NCBI RefSeq assembly: GCF_037975245.1
Contig: NC_092577.1
Location: forward strand, 31,397,898-31,461,897
DNA length: 64,000 nt
Direction: 5' to 3'
DNA from: Apostichopus japonicus
Lineage: Eukaryota; Echinodermata; Holothuroidea; Aspidochirotida; Stichopodidae
A model generated the notes under the pieces. It did not search any database and was not told the origin of the DNA. It saw nothing but the letters and a program-made list of their open reading frames with translations. A program made the position numbers and the translations under genes. The stretch's first letter is position 1, and every line of letters starts with the position of its first letter. This document shows, piece after piece, positions 22,301-35,200 of this stretch.

Positions 22301-25300
22301 TTTGTCAATCAGAATAAATCAATTTTGACATGTTGCGGGAAATACTTTGTACATCAACGTTGGCCCCTTGAATAGCTTGCCGCCAAATAAGTGATTCACT
22401 GGAACCAGTTCTCAAATGAATATTTCTAGCTATCAACTAAAATTACGATTTAATAATAGAAATTTTGCAAATTGAAATTTTGCATCTGGCTCTTTCAAAT
22501 CGAGGTCACCAAAGGTTGCAAGGTACTCTGTAAGGATATAAACTCTGGTTGGACTCAGCTTCAAATATATAAAGGGACACGTCGTAATGATAATGAAAAC
22601 TGCGTCATATTTTGCATTTCCATGACAGCCGGCAACTATATATCACAGACGAAATATGTCTCTGTAAATTTGAATAGTTAATAGTTTTGAATGCGTTACT
22701 CCCTTGGAGGGGGGGGGTGGGGACGAGCCTGTTACTATTATAAAAGCTGTTAACTAGCTTTCAAAGCTTTTAAAGATACGGACTTATTTTATAACAAGCT
22801 TTTCAAGACGCAAATGGTGTCTGCACACAAAAATAAAATAGTTTAAATAGATTTTTAACCATTAATGAGTCCATCCTTGCATGTGATAATTATAAACTCG
22901 TGTTGGCCGTAAAACAATGGTTATTATCGCCGACATTCCCTCTTCTGGTATACAAGACGCTGTGTGGACCGAGGAGGGTGTGTGTGTGAGGGGCGGGAGG
23001 GGGGGGGGAGCGGCCAGTGTGTCTCTGACGTAAAATGGAACGTAAATATTGGGGAAAGCCTTCACTTTAAATACTTCACACATTTCATGTTAAGCTCTTA
23101 TAGCTTGGGTAGGCTATATTTGTACAGCCCCTTTTTTTTATTGATGGAATTAAAATTCCTATTAAAAATCTTTTGACTTGTAAATTTCCGTCAGAATTCC
23201 ACATCTGTAAAAACAAAAGTGTATATTCCCTAATTGTTGTTATTTACATATACGCTGACAGTAAGTAAGGTTAAATACTATCGTTAGCGTTGCCAGATTA
23301 TCTAACTTAGAACTACAATGACGTACATATCATCAACTTTATAGTCACAATACTATACGGTGATTTTAATATCCCAGTTTTTGCTCGCTCATGTGGGGTG
23401 TTAGCTCCATGTTTGTTTGTGTTCAGCGAGTCGTGCGACAGCACGCTTTCAGCACATTTTATTCAAATGTAATCTTTAAGAACAGGAATGAATCGAAAAT
23501 GGTTAAATGCCTCAATATTTCTACGAATCAAGAAATGTCTTAGTGATTCAATATTGGATCTGGTGTTATAATCTATTGATATTTAAATGCGAAGCAAAAA
23601 ATAGATAAATTCATAAATAAATAGATAAACGTTCAATGATGTTATTGAAAGCGAGAATGAATATTACAAACCTTTTTTAATATTTTAATCCGTAATTACG
23701 ACGACGAAAAAAAAATAACTCCCGATTGAAACAAACGATGTCGTGTACTACTGACAGGTGCATGTGAAACTTACAAACTTCAAGATGTAATAAAGCTGTT
23801 CCTTGTAAGACTTTTCTTTCCCGTTTAATCTTGATCGAAAAAACCTTCTTCTATAGCCGACACATAGTAGTAGGATAGAATCACCCAGACAGGTAATTCC
23901 AATCGAATTTGACTAGCCACTGTAATGCTATACTATCCAATTCCATAGCGGAACACTCCATCATTATACGTTTAACCGTAGTGTCCGTCGCCTAGGGAAC
24001 GGAAGTCCGCTATAGAGGTGGCATAGAGGTTAAAAGAAAAACATATTCCCTGTGTTTCATCGTCTTGCTCTAATTGGGACTTATCTTAAATCCGTCCATA
24101 ACAGCACGCCAACCAACCGTATCAAATCCTTCCGCGAAATTAATTTCTTTCTCATTATCCAACCCGTTTTGAAAACTCTCCAACATGCCTAAACCTGATC
24201 AGACGGTTTCAGACTCAAAAAAAAAAATTTCCGTTTTAAAATCTGATGGAAAAGTTCCAACTCGTCCCTTTTGTAGCACTTAGTTTAGTTGTACATTATG
24301 ACATGGGTTGGTATTACGTATGAATGGTTGGCGTCCATGTCGAAATATAAATATTAAACTTGACAGTGAATTAATGTCGCTTGTCTTTCGTCCTTGGTAA
24401 GGTCCTTCAACCAGCTCAGTTGCGTGCAAATTTGAGTCCCGAAATTTTGGGTTCGTATACTGCAGATTCTTGCATGGTCATCAGAAATATAAATGAAAAG
24501 AGTGGTACATGAGAGTGGGTGGGAGAGGTGGGTGAGTGGGGTGAAGTGGGTAGAGGTGAAGTGGGTGGGCGAGTTGAACTGAAGTGGGGGAGATGTGAGA
24601 TGATGATATGTGGCTGGGTCTGGTCACAATATCAGAAAAGAGAATTCCAGAGATTTAGTGTATTTTAAATATGAATATCTTGAAGACCGGAATAGCTAGA
24701 AAAGCATAAGTACTAGCATTCATATTTATGCCCCTTTTTTGGGGGAGGGGGGGGGCTTAAACTATGACATACCAAAATTAACGTTCTGCCTAGTAGAGTA
24801 ATTAATTTGAACGGTCTGCAAACATTCAAAGTTAATTGCCTATACCTCCGAGGTCAACCTTTAAGGTCACAATTCTTGCATAACTCGTGACACCAGACAG
24901 ATTGGGTTCGACGAAAGTGGAAAAGATCAAGCCGCGTGAAAGAGAACACACCATTGTTAATTAAGTTTCTTAATTTAATTTAATAACTTTTGTCATATCC
25001 CATAGGTTATTATAGGAAAATAAACAGAGGACCAGTGTTGTGTGTAAACATGTTTTTCAAACCATCGTATAGCCTATACCGCCAGAGATGTACACCTGGG
25101 AACTTCAATACATTGTAATGAACTCTCAAGGTAATCATCTAAATGAATTTCCTCCACCATCATAATTAGGTTATAGCCGTTTCTAACCGTTGTACCTTGA
25201 CACGTAGACATAACGACGACATCACATCACTGTATACTCTGTACGATTTAGACATTACCCCAGTAAAAGGGATCCGTGGCCAAAGCTGAAAAAGGAACGA

Positions 25301-25548
25301 TGTGGGTGCGTGCAGGGCGGGCGTGCCTTGGACGGTAGGGGAGGGGATGGGATCCGCGGGTGAGAAGAAAGGCAGATGGACACCGTGGAAAATGCTTTCA
25401 CTTGTTTATTGTTGCTTTGAAATGATAGGGATAGGGAAAAAATATATGAAACTATGTGTGATACAAGGAATTGGCAGAATAACCAAACTGTTTTTTTTTT
25501 TTGTTTTTTTTGGCAAACTTGTACAATGGAGTTAGAAGAGACGGTAAC
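19372..25548. other. Gene-free 6-kb stretch
   Basis: No supportable coding exon, RNA gene or complete transposon. It contains poly-C and poly-G runs (about 19747, 20101, 22708, 22998), a G-rich GTGGG minisatellite at about 24509-24595, a T-rich run at about 21550, and AT-rich blocks. The right part begins the hAT-like element at 25549. Promoter sequence for the LRR-Ig gene should lie in the leftmost few kilobases. Confidence 0.55.
24509..24595. repeat. G-rich GTGGG minisatellite
   Basis: Irregular repeats of GTGGG separated by AGA/TGA triplets, with enough G-runs for a G-quadruplex on the plus strand. Confidence 0.7.
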
Positions 25549-26030
25549 CTAAGGTGACCAGACGTCCCCGATTTTTGGGGACAGTCCCCGATTACAGTGT
25601 GCTGTCCCCGATGAACAAGTGTCCCTGAAAATGTCCCCGATTCGTCAAAATGTTCAGGAATTTCGAAAATATCCGACATTATTAGTAAAATAATTGTAAA
25701 AACAAAATTTAGTCAATTGATCAGTCGCGGAACGGAACTATAACCAGTATTTCAGGTGGGCCAGTGTAAAGTGGAATATGCTAGATCGATCTAGCCTAGC
25801 ACTCTTTCGTAAAGTAAGTAAGTAAATTTCCTCTAAGAAAAGCTAAATTTTTGAAATAAACTTGATTGTAACAGTGCTTCTAAGTATCACCATTTTACAT
25901 CTAAGCACCTTAGGCACTTGAACATTTTCCAAAGGGGAGGGGGAAACACCCCCTCCCCTTAGACCCCTCCCCGATATCAATCACGCAATATATGTACTTG
26001 ATTCCAGCCAGGCAAATATGGTCACCTTAC
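25549..26030. mobile_element. Probable hAT-type MITE with GGTGACCA ends
   Basis: The left end CTAAGGTGACCAGACGTCCC and right end ATGGTCACCTTAC are inverted. The left third has several GTCCCCGAT repeats. Flanks (ACGGTAAC, GGCGTAAC) share five of eight bases in a candidate target duplication. The right part contains the GGGGAGGGGG / CCCCCTCCCC module shared with MITE family A. Confidence 0.6.
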
Positions 26031-28922
26031 GGCGTAACCCACATTCCGAATTTAAATTGCGTTATCCGTGTAGGTACTCATGCATACGCCTTTAGTTGAT
26101 TCCCGCTGTGTCAATGTTGTCTAGTATGGTTACATTTCAAATCATAACTTTTGTGTCTGAAGGAAAGAAAACGAAGGATGTTTGTAATTAAAGACTGGAC
26201 CGCCATTACTCAACAGGCACTAATAGAGAGACCGACCATTAACTATTATACAGAAGTCATCGACCATGCCAGACTGACTGTTTCCCGTCTGCGCGTGCGT
26301 AGTAGGGAGACACTGTTGATTTGAAATAAACTTAAACAAAATACATATATTATAGACTTCTGGGGTTAGCTGAAGCTGTATAGGATGTTAGAACTGCATA
26401 TACTAGTGTTGATATATATGCACATTCTGTTTGCATTCTTCTCCAAACCGTTGTGTGCATTTGCAGAGTGAGTAAAGCAATACGCTAAAAACAGCTGTTT
26501 TCAGAGTGTACATACAAGGGATTGTGGTGCTACCCCCCCTCACCCCCTCCCACACCGGCCAGTGAAGAATATAAAAAAAAACGTTTCAAATCGACGTCAA
26601 GTCGGTCTCAGAATTGGTGCCGAATCCAGTGTGGTCTTACACACATGAATATAAGGATAAAACACAAATAGCGCTAAAGCTTTCTGGCGGAGACTCCCTC
26701 TTGATCACCCATAAAACATTGAGATGCATTTCAGAGAATTGAATTCCTATATTCATTTTATGTCACATATGTCATTTTATGTAACTTACACACTTTCTGT
26801 TTTTTGGGGGGGACGGGGGCTATTCAATTTACACTTTAGGTAACATTTTGTGTGAAAAGGACACAATATACCCCCCCCCCCACCGTCCTCACTATAGAAG
26901 AAAAAATGCATGTTTGTTGCTCTTATATATCTTAGTGTTTTCATCTTTTCTTGAATAGCCTCTCTTTATTTGCCGCATATTAATAGGTAGTGATCTTCTC
27001 TATACATATGAACCACGTGAAGTAGTAACGGAAATTTTCTTGTTCTTTCCGTTTCTTTTTAGTTGCCTTATCTTTTGTTTAATCCAACTTGACTGACGAG
27101 AGGAAACAAAAGATAATTAAATCCATATCGGATAGAGTTAATCCGTGTACATACGGCCAGCACAATATGCAGACAAGACGCAACATAGGTCTACTACAGT
27201 CTCCCCGATGCTCGGGTGTAAGGACTGCTTGTAAATTGATAATCTCAGGAAACCATTTGAGGAAGGACGTTCAGATTTTTCTTTTACACATTTGGCATCA
27301 GAAGTTCCTACGTTTAAAAACATTTTCCCTAGAAAGGTATATTAACAGTTTTTTGGACGAGGGACGGGGATGAATCATATGTTGGAAAGCATAATAAGTA
27401 GTCCTACACGTTATGTCCCCAAATAAGCCCATCCCACACCCCCCCCCCCCACCTCTCCCAACTAAAATGTTACATTGAGTAAAACTGATCAATCTAAAGC
27501 AAAGCATATACAGAATTTTTATTTGTGGCCCAATATGATGATCTTTAAACACAACCTAGACTTGGAAATAACCACTTTTCATCACGACACCTTGAAGGAA
27601 CATATAAATTATAGCGTACTGAAACGCGTAACGATCATATTTTGTTGTGAGAAACAAAATTTATAAAGTTAAAGAGCGCTAACCAAGAGGGGAAATTTCT
27701 TCACCCCGAGCACCACCCCCAGGACAAGAATTTGCGACTTGGTGGCCATCCCTTTATTTGATAAAGGCCCTTTTCGTCACAAAAACCATTATCTTGCCAA
27801 ATGTAAGTCTCACTTATTTCTCATAATCATTTGCAGGCTTATAACTTTCCGGAAACTCCATGGTTGTTCAGGCAATTACAGAACTGTTTTGATTAACACG
27901 ACCAAATGCCAAAATAATTTCGGTCAGATAGATGAAAAGAAATAGCGCCACCTATTTAACCAATGACTACGCACACCCTCCTCCATAGTGGTGACCTAGA
28001 TGATGCAGCAAAAAGTTATGAGGTAACTTCCTTGCCAAGGTAATGTAAATGACCCTAAGGGAATAAGTTGTGTCGTTGTTAAACCTTCCCAACTAAGATG
28101 ACGCAAATCCCTCGAGTTTTAGGAAACTCCATTTTCATTGGCCTTCATCACTTAACAGTAACCTTAACAGCTTTTCTAGTTCACATGGTTTGTATTGCTA
28201 TTAGTAGGCAAGCTTTTTGTTTAAAGACTAGCTGTTTTCAAGAAAGGAGAGATCTCACACAAAATGTGATCGTTCTTGAAAACAAAACATAGCAGTTTAT
28301 TCGATTTATTTCATTTTTTAAATTTACTTAGATTCAATCTGTTTTTTTTTCGGGGGGGGGGGGTTGGGTGGGGTGGTTGGAAGAGTTGGGGAGCTTGGTG
28401 GGGTAGAAATTTGAGAGGTTCTAAAAACCCCTTGAAGTTTATCACCTCAACGCAGCAAGTTGTCAAATACCCTTTCCCTTCCATTTCCATTCTCTTTAAA
28501 ACATATAATTAACTAAAACCATACATCTAAAATAAACTTTAAATCTGTTGATGTAGCCATCCATTGTGGGCTTTTCAGCCTTTTCACATAGTCCATCCTA
28601 TTTTAAAATCCAAATGCAGTTATTTTTGTCAATATAATTCATACCAGCTGTAAATCATTTTTCACTAGTGTGAAAAGAAAACAACTTCTGCTTGTTTCAA
28701 CATTTATAACTACAGTTGTCAAGAGCCAGGTCGACCCTTATAGAAAAATATTTTACCAGCCCCCCTTTGACCACACCTCTCTGACCCAAACCCCCCCCCC
28801 CCCCCCTCATACATGCACGCTATGGAAGATTTAAATTCAACATATTTTAATAGTACTGTACAAGCAACAAAAATGACTAAAAAGATCAAAATTCTGTTTC
28901 CATAATTGGACAATTTTATGTA
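26031..28922. other. Gene-free stretch downstream of RPL7
   Basis: No gene recognised. Features are poly-C runs (about 26871, 27438, 28790), a G-rich run at 28352-28385 and AT-rich DNA. It separates the LRR-Ig gene side from the RPL7 3' end. Confidence 0.55.
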
Positions 28923-28928
28923 TTTATT
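28923..28928 (-). terminator. RPL7 polyadenylation signal candidate
   Basis: TTTATT on the plus strand gives AATAAA about 127 bases after the RPL7 stop. A weaker ATTAAA at 28982-28987 lies closer. Confidence 0.55.
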
Positions 28929-29054
28929 GTACTATTCCATGAACAGACATATATCCACCAAGGGTTGTTTTCAGTGACTTTTAATACATCCCTTGACTAA
29001 ATAAAGCCAATACCACCGCCGATCTCATGGCCGCCTCTCCCGCTAACAGCATCC

Positions 29055-29263
29055 TTAATTCATCCTCCTGATGAGCTGGTTGATGTAGTTCTCTCTGTTG
29101 CCGTAGTCACCACCCTCGACCCAGTGGTTACCCTTCTTCCTGTACCCTCCCCTTGGTGGGTTCAGTTTGAACGGCCACAGAAAGTTGCTGACCCTCTTGA
29201 AGTCGGGACCCACTGTGTACATTTCGTGGATGATATCCTCAATGCAGATGATATTCTTCCTTC
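29055..29263 (-). CDS. RPL7: RPL7 coding exon 6 and stop
   Basis: Acceptor TTTAATTTACAG; 68 codons from [15 protein letters not shown] to the terminal RRMN and TAA. Confidence 0.97.
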
Positions 29264-32200
29264 CTGTAAATTAAAAAAAAAAAATAGGGGAAAAAAGAGA
29301 CCAGAAAGTCAAAAGACTTAGTGATTCCTTGCCCATATGATAATAAACTTTAGGTAGAAGATTTTCTAACGATCTGAAATGCTGAGCAGAAATGGCAAGT
29401 CTTGCAGAATGGAGTAATGCATATCTATGCAAAGAGGGTCGAAGGTCACACAAACTTCACTTCTGTAAAATTCTACTTATTCTGACTATAACCAACAATT
29501 GACCTTGAATGACCTTTGACCTACATGAAAAACAATAGGGATTATCTTCTCATCAAAGGCTACCAACATACCAAGTTTAAGTTCAGGAAACTTTTCTTCT
29601 TGAGATATTGTATTCACAAGGTTTACAGCCTTTGACCTCTGGTGACCTCAAATAACCATTAGCCTCCATGAAAAACACTAGGGATCATCAGTACACCAAA
29701 GGCTACCAATATACAAAGTTAAAGCAACTTTTACTTCTTGAGATATCGTGTTTACACGGTTTTCAGACTTTGACCTGTAGTGACCTTTGACCTTCATGGA
29801 AAACATGAAAAACCATGTCGGACGCCATCAGTTGGAGTTTCACAAGTTATTGCCCCCAAGAGCCATAATTGACCTTTGGTGACCTTGGATTACATAACGT
29901 TTATTTAGTAAAACGTGCATCTACTTCATTCACAATATGTCCCAATATATCAGCCATGTCAGACTTCGTCACTGGAAGTTGTTGCAAAAATTAACGTAAG
30001 TGGACATTTTTTTGCCCATAAGCAACCTTGAATGACCTTGGATGGCGATTTTATGAAAAATGTTCCCCTTGATGAAGTGCACTCCATCCTTAAATTGTTA
30101 TGCACTCCAATGTACGTACACAATGTTATTGCTAAAAAGGTATCAAATCCAACCGTTGGCACCTCATAACTTAAGAACCAGGTGTCCGATCGAAGTGGGA
30201 GTTAGTTTCGTCTATAGAGCACACAGAGCTCTATCATATATTAAAATATTGACAAACATTTTTTTCTTTGCCTTGTATCTCCTAAAATGAGCATATTTAT
30301 AAAAAAAACATGTCGGACCCTGTCAATGGAAGTTTGTTTTCAGCCTTTGACCTCTGGTGACCCCAAATGACCTTTGACCTCCATGAAAAATAACAGGGAT
30401 AATCTAATCACTAAGATTTACCAACATACTATGTTTAAAGCTCAAGTCAACTTTACTATTTGAGATATCATGTTTACATGGTTTTCAGCTTTTGACCTCT
30501 GGTGACCTCAAATGACCTTTGGCTCCCATGAAAAACCATAGGGATTACCTGCTCACCAAGGGCTATCAACACACAAAGTTTAAAGTTCAAGCATCTTTTA
30601 CTTCTTGAGATATCGTGTTTACAAGTTTTTTTAACTTTTGACCTCTGGTGACCCCAAATGACCTTTGACCTTCATGAAAAACAATAGATATTTTTTGCTC
30701 ACCAAGGGCTATCTACACACCAAGTTTAAAGTTCATGCATCTTTTACTGGCTGAGATATCATGTTTACATGGCTTTCCGCCTTTGACCTCTGGTAACCCT
30801 AAATGACCTTTGACCTCCATGAAAAAGAGTTGGGATCATCTGCTATCCTAGGTCAATCCACAGTCTAATTTTCAAGTTGAAGCATCTTGTACTTCTTGAG
30901 ATACCGTGTTTACAATTTTTCCCGTCTATGACCTCTGGTGACCTCTCAAATGACCCTTGACCTCCATGAAAAAAGATAGAGACCATCTACTCACTAAGGG
31001 CTACCCACATACTAAGTTTGAAATTCCAAAAACTTTTACTCCCTGAGATATTGTGCTTACAAGGTTTTCAGACTTTGACCTCTGTTGACCTCAAATGACC
31101 TTTGACCTCCATGAAAAACAATAGGGATCATCTACTTACCAAGGGCTACCCACATACCAAGTTTGAAGTTCATCCAACTTTAACTTCTTGAGATACCGTG
31201 TTTACAAGAAAAGCGTCACATACACACACACATACATACATACATACATACACACACACGCCATCACCATCGCATAGATTCCTTCGGCCTTCGGCAAGGA
31301 ATCAAAAAAGAAATGAAGTTGCTGGTGAGTTTATTTCAAAAGTTTGTACATCGAGCTGAACAAGACACTGAATATTGTTTCCGTCCAAGAGAAACCAGTA
31401 GAGTGGCTTTCAAACAGTATTCCATAAATAATCAAGATCAGAACAAGATTTATACCTTGTGATGCTGGCAGGGGAAATATTTTCCCATTCGATTCATTCG
31501 ACTCTGGATACAAGTCTTAGGAAAATGGATTTGAGCATTTTGCACCAGAACTGGGAAATTAGAAATACTGCCTACGGTATCCTGAATATATCGGGAGAGG
31601 CAACATTCCAGTGTGTGATTATCGATGCAAACAACTATAAACAAATATTGCTAAGCCCAGGAAATTATATTGACCCTAGTACAGTCCCAGGAGTGAACTA
31701 TATTTGAGATGGCAGCATACACTTTTACATGTCAAGTAGAGCGGTCGGTTTCAATTGTAACACTTACATTATAAGGTTTGCAAATGTTGTCAATTTAAAA
31801 AAGCACCCTCTAGGAAGGAAACAACAAACTGTTGGTACTATTTTGAATCACAATAGCAAAACAGCTAGCACCTTCATAGTTTCATACACACTGAAGGGTT
31901 TTTACCAGAAGGGAAATAGACTTCGATGGATGGGAAAGGAGGATGTTGCATATATTCACTTCAACGAAAAATAATACTTGAAAGCCAAGATGTAGATAAA
32001 TCAGTTAAGGCTTGTTGAACGTTCATAACTTCTATAGGCTATATCGATACAATATGACCTGGAGCTTTTAGAAATTTCTCATAAAAATTAAAGGTGGGCT
32101 GGGCCAGCTCCCCAATCCAGAGATACATTCACTACGTGAAGCATGACAAAACTACATCTACAAGAAGGCTCAGAAGGCCTACAAGTATGTTTCTGAAGTT

Positions 32201-35200
32201 ATCGTGTTCACAAAGTTGTCAGACTTTGGCTTTGTCGACCTCAAAAGACTTTCAACTGGAGGTTCCTTCCAACCTTACTGAGATGTATCATCCTTGTAGT
32301 TCAACCACCATGAACTTTTTTAGTCATAGCGTTTTAAAGCCCACGGTGTCACACAACACACACACCATCGACACCACCATTACATTGATTCAGTTTCCCA
32401 AGGAATCCACAAAAAAAATTGGATTGCCCTTCTGGAAACGAACAACATGCTGATCAAGAGACTCACCGAGTTCCTTCTCAATGATGGCATTGTCTGTGAG
32501 GGGAATGCGAGAGCCCCTGATTTTTCCGTAACCACGTTTGTAGATGAGCTCACGGACAGACTTCAGGTTCGGGTAGCTGTAAAGGTACAAAGTTCCAATA
32601 TCATTTAGTTCTTTGCCACAACATTTATATCAAAGATATTACAGAAAGTAGCAAGGCACATAAAACGAATCGTTGTGAAACAACGCGATTTTGAATACCG
32701 ACACTCCATCTTCAAGAATCACGAAATCAAGATATAATATTAAGCAAGCAAAACAGTGGACAGACTCCTTCCCTTTCTTCACAATATAAATACATAGATG
32801 CCAACTAAGTGACAAAACATATCAACAGGGAAAATTGTGAAAGGAAGCACTCCAAAAAATCCAGGGGGCTTGTCTAGTAGAGCGCTCCCATAAGCAAATA
32901 GAGAGAACAATACAAAGAAACGGTGACACTTATATCCACCCACACACCAACCCAATACGTTCCATTTGAAACATTAAAAAAAAAAATAACATACACCATT
33001 GATCAAGCAAGACAGCAGGTACATATTCCTTGACTTCTGCCCGCTAGATGTCCCCCACCCCCTCCCTTCCCCATCTGACTTAGAACTTTCCACACCCTAT
33101 TCCAAGAGAGAGAATATTTCACCTGCTGTATGTTATGTCAAATATATTAGTACTATGTCCAGTCCCACCGATGTACTATAGTTAAAGATGGATGAATACA
33201 CTGTAAACTGTGTCACATTATCATGAGTGTTCATAGCTTTCAAACACATTGACAATGTATAGCAGCTCTAATCACTAAAAATCTCATCTTACCCCCAAGC
33301 AACGTATGGCTCTACCAATCGCAGCATGTTCAGCGTTGCCTTGTTCAGACGGATGAACACGCCGTTCTGGATCTGCCTCAGACGAAAGAGTTGAAGGATT
33401 TTACGGACCTTCGGGCTGACTCCATTGATACTGTAAATACAAGCAAGTATTAAAAACGTCAGCAAACTGTGTCACAGAGTCAAAATTATGTAAAATTATT
33501 ATATCAACTTGAAAGCAACTTGGTAGATGCTCCTTACTAGCAGAAAACCCCCGCCCCCCCGCCAAAAAGGAAAACAAAACAGGCTGGTTAGAGCTCTTGC
33601 ATGCATGCATCCATCATCGCACGGGATGAAGATGAAGAAGGAGTGTTAGCTCAGTGGTAAACGTCGGTGCCTTTCAATCATAAGGTCCCGAGTTCGAGTC
33701 ACTCCAAGATTAATGTATGTCGTCCAGTTACAGAGTTGTTGACAATTGAAAATTCATAGTCATGGACGTTAAATATGAATGTAAGAGACTCAGCTTGCTG
33801 CTTTGATAAGCCAATGATGGCTTCTTCCCGAGTTCCTGCTTACAGGAGGATCTAAAATACATACACACAAGATAAATAGAACTACACTGATACTGCTGCA
33901 ATGCATGTTCTAACGAGTGATCATAGTTTGCCAGTTGGGTACATTTCCATTCAAGAGAGTACTTGTATATGAAAATTAAATGCCTTGTTTTGGCTATGGA
34001 TGAGAGTTTGTCCAGTAGCTTGCTTCACTTACCCTCTGATTCTGATCACAAATGCAAGTTTGGGCTCATCTGGGACATAGTAGTTGCCGTGCTTGCGTGC
34101 TTCCCGAGAGAGACGGATCTTGTCTTGCTCTTGTTTCTTGTAGGTGAGCGCATACTTCTCAGCCCGATGGAAGATTTCTCGCCTCTTCTTTACACGGTTC
34201 TGAAGAAAAGAAAGAAGCAGATGACGATGAACAAAACGAAGAAAAGACAGTCTACACAAAACAGTCGATAAGCTTAAATGAAAGCTTCCAATACACTTAG
34301 GGCAACAGTGCTAATACTGCCCCACACAAAGTGACAATAGGCAATAAACTAGGCTCCTGGTTGGTTTCATAACATAAGTGGACAGATAGGAGGAATTCTA
34401 CCAAATTACCAAAAGAAGAAACATGCAGTATTAGGGTTTGCCCTGGTATTCATTTTGTGATGTGACTGCGTCTCTGTTATTTGCGAACACCGCGCAAAAT
34501 CATTACCAACATTGCCACCTCACTGTTTCAGAGAAGGAATAAAAAATGCGATGTTTGCAATCCAACTTATTTTTATACCATGCCATCATCTGACATTGAA
34601 AACTTGGCTGTGAACACTAAATTATAGCAACAAATAAAAGCTCTTCTGCCTATTTGACATAGCATTTGTATCTAATTTATTGTTAGGATGATTCACATTA
34701 GGGATGTTTAACAAAATTTTCCAGGCAATCATGCCCCCCCCCCCCTCCCCCCCCCAACCCGGTATGCTCACGCTCTCAAGACAGTTACCGCCTCTCAAAT
34801 GAGAAACCTAGGGAAGGCAAGTATATACACTATGAAGGGTCGTGTTTAGAAGGTTTAAAGTGTGAAGGATATTCTAACATAACAGATGGACAATGCACAA
34901 GTATGAAATTTCTGAACTGTTGTTCCCTAAATGAGATATTTACATGCTTGAGGGCTGCCTGAGTGTGATGAAGTTGTCCTGGAGGCAAGGTGGTTAGTAC
35001 TGCTATTGTCTCCATGACATACAATAGACACTAAGCTTTGACTATGGACTCAATGTTCAAAGAAAAAAACTTAACCTCTGTAAGCAAACTTCAAAATTTG
35101 TTAGACATTTTCTGCAACAATCCTGACCCACTGTTAAATTTTGCCACCCATCTTTGGGTCCTAACCCATATGTTGCAGTCTGTTGTTTTAGATCAACAAA

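Noticed and set aside
33641-33710. Functional tRNA gene
   Set aside because: A and B boxes are present but the anticodon stem-loop does not fold normally, and the sequence continues into a SINE body that recurs elsewhere.
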